Source: Solimonas_A sp052035235 (lineage in GTDB: Bacteria; Pseudomonadota; Gammaproteobacteria; Nevskiales; Nevskiaceae). From it: a DNA stretch of 64,000 nt. The stretch is from NCBI GenBank assembly GCA_052035235.1, contig JBPOHT010000026.1, positions 76,186 through 140,185 of the forward strand, in the 5' to 3' direction. Below, in pieces: positions 9,032-17,849 of this stretch. How positions within the stretch are numbered: the first letter of the stretch is position 1; every line of letters starts with the position of its first letter. The notes under the pieces were generated by a model. The model saw only the letters and a program-made list of their open reading frames with translations, ran no database searches and was not told the DNA's origin. A program made the translations under genes and the position numbers.

Positions 9032-9994
9032 ATGAACCTGAACTATCTGGATTTCGAGCAACCGATTGCCGAACTGCAGCAGAAGATCGAAGAGCTGCGT
9101 TTTGCCACCTCCGGCAGCGGTGTCAACCTCACCGAGGAGATCGCCCGGCTCGACCTCAAGAGCCGCGAGCTGACCGAGCAGATCTTTGCCAACCTGACTC
9201 CCTGGCAGGTGGCCCAGCTGGCGCGCCATCCCCAGCGCCCCTATGCGCTGGACTACATCAAGACGCTCTTCACCGAATGGGAAGAGCTGCACGGCGACCG
9301 CCACTATGCCGATGACCCGAGCATCGTCAGCGGCGTGGCCCGCCTGGAAGGTCGCGCCGTCTGCGTGATCGGCCAGCAGAAGGGTCGCGATGCCAAGGAG
9401 CGCGTCTACCGCAACTTCGGCATGCCCAAGCCCGAGGGCTACCGCAAGGCGCTGCGCATCATGAAGCTGGCGGAGAAGTTCAACCTGCCGGTGCTCACCT
9501 TCATCGACACCCCGGGTGCCTACCCGGGCATCGGTGCCGAGGAGCGCAACCAGTCCGAGGCCATCGCCCGCAACCTGTTCGAGCTGTCGCGCCTGCGCAC
9601 GCCGGTGCTGGCCACCGTGACGGGCGAGGGTGGTTCCGGCGGCGCGCTGGCCATCGGCGTGGCCGACCACGTGATGATGCTCCAGTACAGCATCTACTCG
9701 GTGATCTCCCCGGAAGGCTGCGCCTCGATCCTGTTCAAGGACGCCGGCCGTGCGCCGGAGGCGGCCGAGGCCATGCGCATCACCTCGCGCGACCTGTTCC
9801 AGCACAAGCTGGTGGACGAGGTCGTGAGCGAGCCGCTGGGCGGCGCCCACCGCGACCCGGCGGCGATGATGAACACGCTCAAGCAGAAGCTCATCGCCAA
9901 CCTCGAGCGCCTGCGCCACACCCCGATGCCGCAGCTGCTGGCCAACCGCTACCAGCGCCTGATGTCCTACGGCGCACACGACCGGCTCAACTGA
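9032..9994 (+). CDS. accA: Acetyl-CoA carboxylase carboxyltransferase alpha subunit
   Basis: AccA is one of two subunits of the carboxyltransferase that makes malonyl-CoA for fatty-acid synthesis. The 320-residue length and sequence are standard: NLTPWQVAQLARHPQRP near the N-terminus, the crotonase-like core with LTFIDTPGAYPGIGAEERNQ, and GEGGSGGALAIGVADHV for the oxyanion and CoA site. The gene follows dnaE as in many gammaproteobacteria, separated by the G-rich inverted repeat. Confidence 0.96.
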   Translation: MNLNYLDFEQPIAELQQKIEELRFATSGSGVNLTEEIARLDLKSRELTEQIFANLTPWQVAQLARHPQRPYALDYIKTLFTEWEELHGDRHYADDPSIVSGVARLEGRAVCVIGQQKGRDAKERVYRNFGMPKPEGYRKALRIMKLAEKFNLPVLTFIDTPGAYPGIGAEERNQSEAIARNLFELSRLRTPVLATVTGEGGSGGALAIGVADHVMMLQYSIYSVISPEGCASILFKDAGRAPEAAEAMRITSRDLFQHKLVDEVVSEPLGGAHRDPAAMMNTLKQKLIANLERLRHTPMPQLLANRYQRLMSYGAHDRLN

Positions 9995-10002
9995 GTCCCG
10001 CC

Positions 10003-11292
10003 GTGAGCCCCCCGCTGCGGCTGCCTGCGTTGCCGCAGCTGCCGCGGGGAGCGCGCTACTGGGTGGCCTACAGCGGCGGCTGCGATTCGGCCGCGCTGCT
10101 GCAGTTGCTGGCCCAGGCGGCACCGCGCCGCCTGCGTGCGGTTCACGTTCACCACGGCCTGCAGCCGGCGGCGGATGGCTGGCCCGCCCATTGCCGCCGC
10201 TACTGCCGCCGCCTCGGCATCCCCCTGACCCTGTGCCGGGTCGAGGTGGACCGCAAGCACCCGGGCGGCCTGGAAGCTGCCGCCCGCGAGGCCCGCTACG
10301 ATGCCCTGCGGGCACTGATGAGCCCCGGGGATTGCCTGGTGACCGCCCATCACCGGGACGACCAGGCCGAAACCCTGTTGCTGCGCCTGATGCGCGGCAC
10401 CGGCGTCACCGGCATGGCCGGCATGGCGTCGCTGGCGCCCTTCGGCCCCGGCCAGCTCTGGCGCCCGCTGCTGGATGTACCCCGCCAAGCCCTGCGCGAG
10501 CACGCCCTTGGCCAGGGTCTGGAGTGGGTCGAGGACCCCCAGAACCGTGACCCGGCCTATGCCCGCTCCTGGCTGCGCCGCGAGGTGATGCCGCGGCTGC
10601 AGCAGCGCTGGCCGCAGGCCACCGAGAGCCTGGCGCGGTTCTCGCGCCACGCCGCCGAGGCCAACGGCCTGTTGGCCGAGCTGGCGCAGGCCGACCTGCA
10701 GGCGGCCCGCCAGGATGGGGGGCTTTCGATCGCGGCGATCCAGGGGCTTTCGGCGCCGCGCCGCAACAACCTGCTGCGCCATTGGCTGGCCGCCGGTGGC
10801 CTGCCGCCGCCGGCCGACCTGCTGGAGCGGATCGGACTCGAATTGCTGGCGGCGCGCCCCGATGGTGCCCCGCGGCTGCGCCACGGCCAGGCCGAGCTGC
10901 GTCGCTACCGTGACCGGCTGTATCGGCTGCCGCTGCTGCCGCCCCCGCCCAAGGGCGTGGAACTGGCCTGGACGCGGCGGCGAGAGCTGGAGCTGCCGGC
11001 CGGTTGCGGGCGGCTGGTCCTGCCGCGCGCCAGTTCCCGGCCGCTGACCGTGCGCTTTGCGGCGGGCGGCGAGGAATTGCGCCCGGCCGGCGCCAGACAC
11101 CACCGCAGCCTCAAGAACCTGTTCCAGGAAGCCGGCGTGCCGGTCTGGATCCGGCAGCGTACGCCCTTGATCTGGCAGGGGCGGGAGCTGCTGGCCGTGG
11201 CCGACTTCTGGCGTGCCGAAGGAGCGCCGGAAGTGGCCTGGCGTCACGAAATTCCGGGTGTTCCTGAACAACTTTGTCGCGTGGAACATTGA
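10003..11292 (+). CDS. tilS: tRNA(Ile)-lysidine synthetase TilS
   Basis: TilS converts C34 of the tRNA-Ile2 anticodon to lysidine, changing both charging and codon reading from Met to Ile. The 429-residue product begins at a GTG eight bases after accA. The PP-loop ATPase motif YSGGCDSAALL is at residues 25-35, then HVHHGLQP and HHRDDQAETLLLRLMRGTG. The C-terminal substrate-binding domain is long and Arg/Leu rich. The order accA-tilS is common in gammaproteobacteria. Confidence 0.93.
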   Translation: MSPPLRLPALPQLPRGARYWVAYSGGCDSAALLQLLAQAAPRRLRAVHVHHGLQPAADGWPAHCRRYCRRLGIPLTLCRVEVDRKHPGGLEAAAREARYDALRALMSPGDCLVTAHHRDDQAETLLLRLMRGTGVTGMAGMASLAPFGPGQLWRPLLDVPRQALREHALGQGLEWVEDPQNRDPAYARSWLRREVMPRLQQRWPQATESLARFSRHAAEANGLLAELAQADLQAARQDGGLSIAAIQGLSAPRRNNLLRHWLAAGGLPPPADLLERIGLELLAARPDGAPRLRHGQAELRRYRDRLYRLPLLPPPPKGVELAWTRRRELELPAGCGRLVLPRASSRPLTVRFAAGGEELRPAGARHHRSLKNLFQEAGVPVWIRQRTPLIWQGRELLAVADFWRAEGAPEVAWRHEIPGVPEQLCRVEH

Positions 11293-11317
11293 GAGGGGGA
11301 GGGTCAGCCTGTAAAAT
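11289..11317 (+). promoter_or_regulatory. Candidate sigma-70 promoter for pyrG
   Basis: TTGAGA (11289-11294) and TAAAAT (11312-11317) are separated by exactly 17 bases, one mismatch from consensus in each box. The -35 overlaps the tilS stop codon. Transcription would begin near 11324, leaving a leader of only about 13-22 bases before pyrG. Confidence 0.6.
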
Positions 11318-11345
11318 CCCTCAAACTCCCTGCCCGATGATTCCC

Positions 11346-13034
11346 ATGCCCGACGCGCCGCAGCAGACGCGATTCATTTTTGTAACCGGGGGCGTGGTGT
11401 CCTCTCTTGGCAAAGGCATTGCTGCCGCCAGCCTGGGCGCGATCCTCGAATCGCGCGGTCTCAAGGTCCACATGATCAAGCTGGACCCCTACATCAACGT
11501 CGATGCGGGGACCATGAGCCCGTTCCAGCACGGCGAGGTCTTCGTCACCGAAGACGGCGCCGAGACGGACCTTGACCTTGGACACTACGAGCGCTTCCTG
11601 CGTGGCAAGACCACGCGCTACTCCAACCTGACCACCGGCCAGGTCTACCGCAACGTGCTCGAGAAAGAGCGCCGCGGCGACTACCTGGGCAAGACGGTGC
11701 AGGTGATCCCGCACATCACCGATGAAATCCAGCAGGGCATCCGCAAGGGCGCCGCCGGCTGCGATATCTGCATCGTCGAGATCGGCGGCACCGTGGGCGA
11801 CATCGAGTCGCTGCCGTTCATCGAGGCGATCCGCCAGATGGGGCACGAGCTGGGCCGCAAGAACGCCCTGTTCATGCACCTGACGCTGGTGCCCTACGTG
11901 AAGGCCTCCGGCGAGCTCAAGACCAAGCCGACGCAGCACTCCGTGAAGGAACTGCGCGGCATCGGCATCCAGCCCGACGTGCTGCTGTGCCGTTCCGAGC
12001 GCACCCTGCCGGACTCCGAGCGTCGCAAGATCGCGCTGTTCACCAACGTGCCCTACCAGGCCGTCATCGCCGCGATCGACCTCGACGACATCTACAAGAT
12101 TCCTGCCTGGCTCAACCAGCAGGGCCTGGACCAGCTGGTGGTCGAGCACTTCGGCCTGGAGCTGCGCAAGCCCGACCTGTCGGCCTGGGACTGGCTGGTG
12201 GAAGCCCGCGGCAAGACCGACCTGGACGTGCAGGTGGCCATGGTCGGCAAGTACGTGGACCTGGCCGACGCCTACAAGTCGCTGAACGAAGCGCTGGCCC
12301 ACGCCGGTCTGCACACCGCCACCCGCGTCAAGATCCGCTACATCGAGTCCGAGGCCATCGAGACCCAGGGCGTGCGCCTGCTGCAGGGCATGGATGCGAT
12401 TCTGGTGCCGGGCGGCTTCGGCGAGCGCGGCGTGGAGGGCAAGATCGCCGCCGCGCGCTACGCCCGCGAGAACAACATCCCGTACCTGGGCATCTGCCTG
12501 GGCATGCAGGTGGCGGTGATCGAGTATGCGCGCAACGTCTGCAACCTCGGCAGCGCGCACTCCACCGAGTTCAACCCGCACAGCCCGCACCCGGTGATCG
12601 GCCTGATCACCGAGTGGCGCGACGCCACCGGCTCCGTGCACCAGCGCAGCAACCAGACCGGCAAGGGCGGCACCATGCGCCTGGGCGTGCAGTCCTGCCG
12701 CCTCAAGGCCGGTTCCAAGGCGCGCGCGCTGTACAACGCCGAGGTGATCTCGGAGCGCCACCGCCACCGCTACGAGTTCAACAACAACTACAAGCAGATC
12801 CTGTCCGACAACGGACTGGACCTGGTGGCCGAGTCGGCCGAGAACGAGCTGGTCGAGATGATCGAGCTGCCGAACCACCCGTTCTACCTGGCCTGCCAGT
12901 TCCACCCGGAGTTCACCTCCACGCCGCGCGATGGCCACCCGCTGTTCGAGGGCTTCATCCGTGCCGCCCGTGAGCACCACATCGCCAACCAGTCCAGCCA
13001 GCCGGGCAGCGTCAGCCCCGCCAAAGTCGCCTAA
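11346..13034 (+). CDS. pyrG: CTP synthase
   Basis: PyrG aminates UTP to CTP using ammonia made from glutamine. The product has 562 residues. The synthase domain holds the P-loop FVTGGVVSSLGKGIAAAS near the N-terminus and SPFQHGEVFVTEDGAETDLD. The glutaminase domain (about residues 300-545) has the nucleophile Cys in YLGICLGMQVAV and the His-Glu pair in CQFHPEF. The ATG at 11346 fits the family N-terminus; an in-frame ATG at 11337 is nearly as good. Longer starts would lie upstream of the predicted promoter. Confidence 0.96.
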   Translation: MPDAPQQTRFIFVTGGVVSSLGKGIAAASLGAILESRGLKVHMIKLDPYINVDAGTMSPFQHGEVFVTEDGAETDLDLGHYERFLRGKTTRYSNLTTGQVYRNVLEKERRGDYLGKTVQVIPHITDEIQQGIRKGAAGCDICIVEIGGTVGDIESLPFIEAIRQMGHELGRKNALFMHLTLVPYVKASGELKTKPTQHSVKELRGIGIQPDVLLCRSERTLPDSERRKIALFTNVPYQAVIAAIDLDDIYKIPAWLNQQGLDQLVVEHFGLELRKPDLSAWDWLVEARGKTDLDVQVAMVGKYVDLADAYKSLNEALAHAGLHTATRVKIRYIESEAIETQGVRLLQGMDAILVPGGFGERGVEGKIAAARYARENNIPYLGICLGMQVAVIEYARNVCNLGSAHSTEFNPHSPHPVIGLITEWRDATGSVHQRSNQTGKGGTMRLGVQSCRLKAGSKARALYNAEVISERHRHRYEFNNNYKQILSDNGLDLVAESAENELVEMIELPNHPFYLACQFHPEFTSTPRDGHPLFEGFIRAAREHHIANQSSQPGSVSPAKVA

Positions 13035-13046
13035 GGGGCTCCTGAT

Positions 13047-13883
13047 ATGAAACTCTGCGGACGCGAGATCGGTCTCGACCAGCCCCTGTTCCTGATTGCC
13101 GGCCCGGATACCCTGGAGTCCCAGGACCTGGCCCTGGAAGTGGCCGGCCACATCAAGCCGATCGCCGACAAGCTCGGCATCCTGTACATCTTCAAGGGCA
13201 GCTTCGACAAGGCCAACCGCAGCTCGCACAAGAGCTACCGCGGCCCGGGCCTCGAAGGCGGCCTGAAGATCATGGAAGAGGTGAAGAAGCAGATCGGCGT
13301 GCCGGTGCTGACCGACGTGCACGAGGACACGCCGCTGGGCGAGGTCGCCTCCGTCATCGACGTGATCCAGACCCCGGCCTTCCTCTGCCGCCAGACCAAT
13401 TTCATGCAGAGCGTGGCCAAGACCGGCCGGCCGATCAACGTCAAGAAAGGCCAGTTCATGTCGCCCTGGGAGATGGGCAACGTCATCGAGAAGATGACCG
13501 CCGTCGCCCCGCACCAGTTCATGCTCTGCGAGCGTGGTTTCAGCTTCGGCTACAACAACCTGGTCGCCGACATGCGCGGCTTGGCCATCATGCGCAAGTA
13601 TGCCCCCGTGGTGTTCGACGGCACGCACACCGTGCAGTTGCCGGGCGGGCAGGGCAATGCCTCCGGCGGCATGCGCGAGATGATCCCCGTGCTGGCCCGC
13701 GCCGCCATCGGTGCCGGCGTTTCCGGCCTGTTCCTGGAAACCCACCCGGACCCGGATTCCGCCCTCTGCGACGGCCCCAACTCGCTGCCGCTGAAGCTCA
13801 TCGGCAACCTGCTGGAGACGCTGGTGGAACTGGACCGCGTGGTCAAGAAGAGCGGCTTGCTCGAGAAGCAGCTCGGCGCCTGA
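13047..13883 (+). CDS. kdsA: KDO-8-phosphate synthase
   Basis: KdsA condenses phosphoenolpyruvate with arabinose-5-phosphate to give KDO-8-phosphate, the precursor of the inner-core LPS sugar. It is 278 residues, a normal length. Typical stretches are LFLIAGPDTLESQDLALEV, FKGSFDKANRSS, VLTDVHEDTPLGEVASVIDV and GLFLETHPDPDSALCDGPN. It follows pyrG by 12 bases, the usual pyrG-kdsA arrangement. Confidence 0.96.
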   Translation: MKLCGREIGLDQPLFLIAGPDTLESQDLALEVAGHIKPIADKLGILYIFKGSFDKANRSSHKSYRGPGLEGGLKIMEEVKKQIGVPVLTDVHEDTPLGEVASVIDVIQTPAFLCRQTNFMQSVAKTGRPINVKKGQFMSPWEMGNVIEKMTAVAPHQFMLCERGFSFGYNNLVADMRGLAIMRKYAPVVFDGTHTVQLPGGQGNASGGMREMIPVLARAAIGAGVSGLFLETHPDPDSALCDGPNSLPLKLIGNLLETLVELDRVVKKSGLLEKQLGA

Positions 13884-13921
13884 GGTTTGTCTGACGGATC
13901 ATTTATCCGTGTGGCAGCTTG

Positions 13922-14248
13922 ATGCAGACCTTCCATCTCGCGAGGGGTGATTGTGGCGTGTGCGGCCACGACGATGTGCTGTTCGGCGAACGCCTGCAGG
14001 ACGGCGAGATATTCTTTGTCTGCCCTGCCTGTTGTGCGGCAGGCACGGATCCGCCACTGCGATTGGACGATTACATTCCGCTCGATTGCGCCGCCTCGGT
14101 GATAAATCTGGCGCCCGGTGGATGGTGTATCGCTTCAGAGCAGGCCATACGGCGCAGCAGGCTTTCGGCATTCCTGGGGGCATCGGCTGCAGTCGGGTAC
14201 CAGAGCATCCTGGGCCCCGGCACCGGATTCATGCCCCAGAACTCGTAG
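13922..14248 (+). CDS. Small zinc-ribbon hypothetical protein
   Basis: I do not recognise this 108-residue protein. It has two paired-cysteine motifs, CGVCGHDD and CPACCAAG, about 20 residues apart, suggesting a small zinc ribbon. The rest (DYIPLDCAASVINLAPGGWC) has no family I can name. The final codons run into the left arm of an inverted repeat that supplies the stop codon, so the natural C-terminus may have been changed by that insertion. It sits between kdsA and eno, which are often adjacent. A TTG at 13919 is an alternative start. It could be a non-functional remnant. Confidence 0.5.
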   Translation: MQTFHLARGDCGVCGHDDVLFGERLQDGEIFFVCPACCAAGTDPPLRLDDYIPLDCAASVINLAPGGWCIASEQAIRRSRLSAFLGASAAVGYQSILGPGTGFMPQNS

Positions 14249-14296
14249 GGCGGGAGCATCCCGCCTTCCGCGCATGGCGGGATGCTCCTGCCCTAC
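14245..14296. repeat. Inverted repeat with 21-bp arms
   Basis: Positions 14245-14265 and 14276-14296 are reverse complements with one mismatch, separated by 10 bases. Each arm contains the shorter palindrome GGCGGGATGCTCC or its complement. The element provides the stop codon of the upstream small ORF. A second hairpin (CTGGTGC/GCACCAG, 14300-14317) follows. It looks like a REP-type dispersed repeat. Confidence 0.75.
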
Positions 14297-14338
14297 TATC
14301 TGGTGCTCCGGCACCAGGTCCGAGCAAGCTCGACACCC

Positions 14339-14950
14339 GTGGATAAGCGCGAATACCTGCAGCGACCGGAAAAAGAGGCGATGCGTGCCCTGCCGCCTTT
14401 TCCCGCGCTGCCACTGACCCAGATCATCCTCCTTCAGGACGAAGATCAGGTGCGTCACGCAGAAGCTGAAATCATGAAGGTTTCCTGCGTGGGCTTCGAT
14501 ACCGAGAGCAAGCCGGTGTTCCTGGCCAACCAGCCCAAATCCGGCCCGCATCTCCTGCAGATCGCCACGCAGCAGCAGGCATTCCTCTGTCGTCCTGATT
14601 TCGTCGCGGGGGTCGCACTGTTTCGTCGGGTCATCGAATCCGAAGCCATAGCGAAAGTGGGGTTCGGACTCAAGTCGGACCGGGGAGCCCTCCAGAGGGC
14701 TTTCGGTGCGCGCTTGCGCAATAGCATCGAGCTTTCGACTGCGGTGCAGCGGCTGGGCTTCCGCGACAAGATCGGGCTGCAGATGGCCGTCGCGGTGGTG
14801 CTGGGCCAGTATCTCCAGAAATCCAAGAAGGTCACCACGTCGAACTGGGCGGCGAAGACGCTCTCGGATGCCCAGTTGCTCTACGCGGCGAACGATGCGT
14901 TTGCCAGTCTGCAGGTGCACCTGGCCCTTGAAGAAAAGGCAGGCCGGTAG
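14339..14950 (+). CDS. RNase D-like 3'-5' exonuclease
   Basis: This 203-residue protein is a DEDD-type 3'-5' exonuclease domain protein. The first acidic pair is in VGFDTESKP, the second in KVGFGLKSDRGAL, and the last in LLYAANDAFASLQVH (the DEDDy tyrosine/aspartate region). There is no HRDC domain, so it is not RNase D proper; it is close to the single-domain exonucleases found in many proteobacteria. GTG at 14339 gives the typical N-terminus leading into EKEAMRALPPFPALPL; an ATG at 14282 would begin inside the inverted repeat. Substrate is unknown. Confidence 0.8.
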   Translation: MDKREYLQRPEKEAMRALPPFPALPLTQIILLQDEDQVRHAEAEIMKVSCVGFDTESKPVFLANQPKSGPHLLQIATQQQAFLCRPDFVAGVALFRRVIESEAIAKVGFGLKSDRGALQRAFGARLRNSIELSTAVQRLGFRDKIGLQMAVAVVLGQYLQKSKKVTTSNWAAKTLSDAQLLYAANDAFASLQVHLALEEKAGR

Positions 14951-15062
14951 GGCTTCCCTGAGGTTCGCCGCAGGCTGCAAAACCCACGCGTGGCAGGCCC
15001 TGCGGCGCATCCACTACAATATCGCCCAAAATTCGGCACCCACCTGAACTGATCGAGCGCCC

Positions 15063-16358
15063 ATGTCCCACATCGTCGAAGTCACCGCCCTTGAAATCAT
15101 CGACTCCCGCGGCAATCCGACCGTGGAGGCCGAGGTCGTCCTGGATTCCGGCGCCCGTGGCCGCGCCGCGTCGCCGTCCGGTGCCTCCACCGGCAGCCGC
15201 GAGGCCGTGGAACTGCGTGACGGCGCTCCCAAGAAGGGCAAGGCCCGCTACCTGGGCAAGGGCGTGCTGAAGGCCGTGAAGAACGTCGAGGGCGAGATCG
15301 CCCAGGCCGTGCTGGGCCTGGACGCGCAGGACCAGGGCCTGGTCGACCGCACCATGATCGAGCTGGACGGCACCGACAACAAGGCCCGCCTGGGCGCCAA
15401 CGCGATCCTGGCCGTGTCGCTGGCCGCCGCCAAGGCCGCCGCCGCCGAGAACTACCTGCCGCTGTACCGCCACCTGGGTGGCATCTCCAGCGTGACCCTG
15501 CCGGTGCCGATGATGAACGTCATCAACGGCGGCGCCCACGCCGACAACAACGTCGACATCCAGGAATTCATGATCCTGCCGGTCGGCGCCAAGAGCTTCT
15601 CCGAGGCCATGCAGTGGGGCGCCGAGGTGTTCCACACCCTCAAGGGCGTGCTCAAGGCCCGCAAGCTGAATACCGCCGTCGGCGACGAGGGTGGCTTCGC
15701 CCCCGACCTGCCGTCCAACGTGGCGGCGCTCGACGTGCTGCTGCAGGCCATCGAGAAGGCCGGCTACAAGCCGGGCAAGGACATCTATCTGGGCCTGGAC
15801 GTGGCTTCCACCGAGTTCTACGCCAAGGGCAAGTACACCCTGCACGGCGAGGGCAAGAGCTACACCTCCGAGCAGTTCGCCGACTTCCTGGCCGGCATCT
15901 GCGCCAAGTACCCGGTCATCTCGATCGAGGACGGCTGCGCCGAGGGTGACTGGAAGGGCTGGAAGTACCTGACCGAGAAGCTGGGCAACAAGGTGCAGCT
16001 GGTGGGCGACGACCTGTTCGTGACCAACACCAAGATCCTGGCCGAGGGCATCATCCGCGGCACCGCCAACTCGATACTGATCAAGCCCAACCAGATCGGC
16101 ACCCTGACCGAGACCCTGGAAGCCATCCAGATGGCCACCGACGCCGGCTATACCAGTGTCGTGTCGCACCGCTCCGGCGAGACCGAGGACGCCACCATCG
16201 CCGACATCGCGGTGGGCACCACGGCCACCCAGATCAAGACCGGCTCCCTGTGCCGCTCGGACCGCATGGCCAAGTACAACCAGCTGCTGCGCATCGAGCG
16301 TGAGCTCGGCAAGCGCGCCCGCTACCCGGGTGCTGGCGCTTTTCCCGTGGTGCTGTAA
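15063..16358 (+). CDS. eno: Enolase
   Basis: Enolase interconverts 2-phosphoglycerate and phosphoenolpyruvate and is also a scaffold in the RNA degradosome. The 431-residue product has IVEVTALEIIDSRGNPTVE at the start, GDEGGFAPDL, the Mg-binding VISIEDGCAEGDWKGW and QLVGDDLFVTN, then IKPNQIGTLTETLEA and VVSHRSGETED. A TACAAT -10-like box at 15015-15020 lies 42 bases upstream, without a strong -35. ftsB, ispD and ispF follow closely on the same strand. Confidence 0.97.
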   Translation: MSHIVEVTALEIIDSRGNPTVEAEVVLDSGARGRAASPSGASTGSREAVELRDGAPKKGKARYLGKGVLKAVKNVEGEIAQAVLGLDAQDQGLVDRTMIELDGTDNKARLGANAILAVSLAAAKAAAAENYLPLYRHLGGISSVTLPVPMMNVINGGAHADNNVDIQEFMILPVGAKSFSEAMQWGAEVFHTLKGVLKARKLNTAVGDEGGFAPDLPSNVAALDVLLQAIEKAGYKPGKDIYLGLDVASTEFYAKGKYTLHGEGKSYTSEQFADFLAGICAKYPVISIEDGCAEGDWKGWKYLTEKLGNKVQLVGDDLFVTNTKILAEGIIRGTANSILIKPNQIGTLTETLEAIQMATDAGYTSVVSHRSGETEDATIADIAVGTTATQIKTGSLCRSDRMAKYNQLLRIERELGKRARYPGAGAFPVVL

Positions 16359-16367
16359 GCTAAGGTA

Positions 16368-16646
16368 ATGAACAACCGTGTCGCCATTGCGGTTCTCGCC
16401 CTGATGTTGACGGGGCTGCAATGGCGGCTGTGGGTTGCTGACGGCGGTGTGGCTCACACCCACCGCCTGAAGTCCCAGGTGCAGGCACAGCAGGAAGAGA
16501 ACTCCAAGCTGAGGGCGCGCAACGCCGCCCGCGATGCCGAGGTCCGCGACCTGGGCACCGGTACCGCCGCCATCGAGGCGCGCGCACGCACCACCCTGGG
16601 CATGATCAAGTCGAACGAGACCTTCTATCTCGTGGTCTCGCAGTAA
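16368..16646 (+). CDS. ftsB: Cell division protein FtsB
   Basis: FtsB forms the FtsQ-FtsB-FtsL complex that controls septal peptidoglycan synthesis. The 92-residue product is a small bitopic protein: one N-terminal membrane segment (VAIAVLALMLTGLQWRLWV), then a coiled coil (HRLKSQVQAQQEENSKLRAR) and a short periplasmic tail. The first membrane residues and the position directly between eno and ispD are diagnostic in gammaproteobacteria. Confidence 0.92.
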   Translation: MNNRVAIAVLALMLTGLQWRLWVADGGVAHTHRLKSQVQAQQEENSKLRARNAARDAEVRDLGTGTAAIEARARTTLGMIKSNETFYLVVSQ

Positions 16647-16662
16647 GCCGCACCCAGCCGCT

Positions 16663-17373
16663 GTGAATTCCAAGGAGCGTTACTGGGCCGTGCTTCCTGC
16701 CGCCGGCGGCGGCACACGCATGGGCTCGGCCCGTCCCAAGCAGTACCTGCCCCTGAGGGGCCGCTCCCTGATCGAATGGAGCCTGGCGCCCTTCGTCGAG
16801 TCCGAATGGATCGATGGCGTGGTGGTGGTGCTGGCCCGCAACGACACCGAGTTCCAGCGCCTGCCGATCGCCCGCCATCCCCGTATCGTCACCACCATCG
16901 GCGGCTCCGCCCGCGCCGAGTCGGTGCTGGCGGGCCTGGAGACGGTGGCCCGGCGCACGGCCGCCTTCAGCGAGGTCTATGCCCTGGTGCACGACGCCGC
17001 GCGCCCTTGCGTGGCCTGGAACGACATCGAGAAGCTCTGTGAAGAAGCGGCCGACGAGCAGGGCGGCCTGCTGGCGCTGCCGGTCAGCGACACCTTGAAG
17101 CAGGCGCGCAAGGGCAAGGTCGCAGCCACCGTGGACCGTGAGTCCATGTGGCGTGCCCAGACACCCCAGCTGTTCCGGCTGGACCTGCTGATGCAGTCCC
17201 TGCGCGTCTGCAACGAGCGCGGCCTGACGGTCACCGACGAGGCCAGTGCCATGGAGTGCGCCGGCTACGAGCCGCGCCTGGTGCGCGGCCGCGAGAGCAA
17301 CATCAAGGTGACCTACCCCGAAGACCTGCCGCTGGCCGAATTCTGGCTGGAGCAACAGGAGAGCAGTCCTTGA
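16663..17373 (+). CDS. ispD: MEP cytidylyltransferase IspD
   Basis: IspD makes CDP-methylerythritol from MEP and CTP, the third step of the non-mevalonate isoprenoid pathway. The 236-residue protein starts at a GTG 16 bases after ftsB. It shows the nucleotide-binding AAGGGTRMGSARPKQYL, the LVHDAARPCV motif and ATVDRESMWRAQTPQLFR. The next gene, ispF, begins inside its stop codon, so both pathway enzymes should be made together. Confidence 0.95.
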   Translation: MNSKERYWAVLPAAGGGTRMGSARPKQYLPLRGRSLIEWSLAPFVESEWIDGVVVVLARNDTEFQRLPIARHPRIVTTIGGSARAESVLAGLETVARRTAAFSEVYALVHDAARPCVAWNDIEKLCEEAADEQGGLLALPVSDTLKQARKGKVAATVDRESMWRAQTPQLFRLDLLMQSLRVCNERGLTVTDEASAMECAGYEPRLVRGRESNIKVTYPEDLPLAEFWLEQQESSP

Positions 17374-17849
17374 ACATCCGTATCGGCCATGGCTTCGACG
17401 CGCACCGCATTGAGGCGGGCGAGGGCGTCCATCTCGGTGGCGTCCATATCCCCTGCGCCTGGCGCATCATCGCCCACTCCGACGGCGACGTGATGATCCA
17501 TGCGCTCTGCGACGCCCTGCTGGGCGCCATCGCCGGCGGCGACATCGGCAAGCTGTTCCCCGACACGGACTCGCAGTTCAAGGGCATCGACAGCCGCCGC
17601 CTGCTGGCCGAGGTCATGCGCCGCGTGCGCGAGGCCGGCTACGGTGTGGTCAACGCCGACCTGACCCTGATCGCCCAGGTGCCGCGCGTCTCGCCGCATA
17701 CCCTGGCCATGCGCCAGAACCTGGCGGCGGACCTGGGCGTGGACCTCGGCTGCGTCAACGTCAAGGCCACTACCAACGAAGAAATGGGGCATATCGGCCG
17801 CAAGGAAGGCATCGCGGCGCATGCCGTGGTGCTGCTGGCCGCCGCCTAG
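17370..17849 (+). CDS. ispF: MECDP synthase IspF
   Basis: IspF cyclises CDP-ME-2-phosphate to the 2,4-cyclodiphosphate in isoprenoid synthesis. The product is 159 residues, exactly typical, and contains the metal-site motif GHGFDAHRI, IAHSDGDVMIHALCDALLGA, FPDTD, and the C-terminal TTNEEMGHIGRKEGIAAHAV. Only a TTG at 17370, overlapping the ispD stop (TTGA), gives the correct N-terminus NIRIGHGFDAH. The stop shares bases with the stop of the convergent reverse-strand gene in a CTAG. Confidence 0.93.
   Translation: MNIRIGHGFDAHRIEAGEGVHLGGVHIPCAWRIIAHSDGDVMIHALCDALLGAIAGGDIGKLFPDTDSQFKGIDSRRLLAEVMRRVREAGYGVVNADLTLIAQVPRVSPHTLAMRQNLAADLGVDLGCVNVKATTNEEMGHIGRKEGIAAHAVVLLAAA

Noticed and set aside
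6923..10315. A minus-strand open frame of 1130 codons across dnaE, the inverted repeat, accA and the tilS start
   Set aside because: It is the mirror of three certain genes, has Arg/His/Gly-rich low-complexity translation with no domain, and high GC makes such long antisense frames expected.
11304..13745. A minus-strand frame of 813 codons opposite pyrG and kdsA
   Set aside because: Antisense mirror of two well-identified genes; composition is His/Asp/Ala-rich with no recognisable motif.
14282..14338. An upstream ATG start at 14282 for the exonuclease
   Set aside because: It would begin inside the right arm of the inverted repeat; the GTG at 14339 gives the family N-terminus.
14832..16673. 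A minus-strand frame of 613 codons opposite eno and ftsB
   Set aside because: Antisense mirror of enolase with repetitive Gly/Val/Asp translation and no start context.
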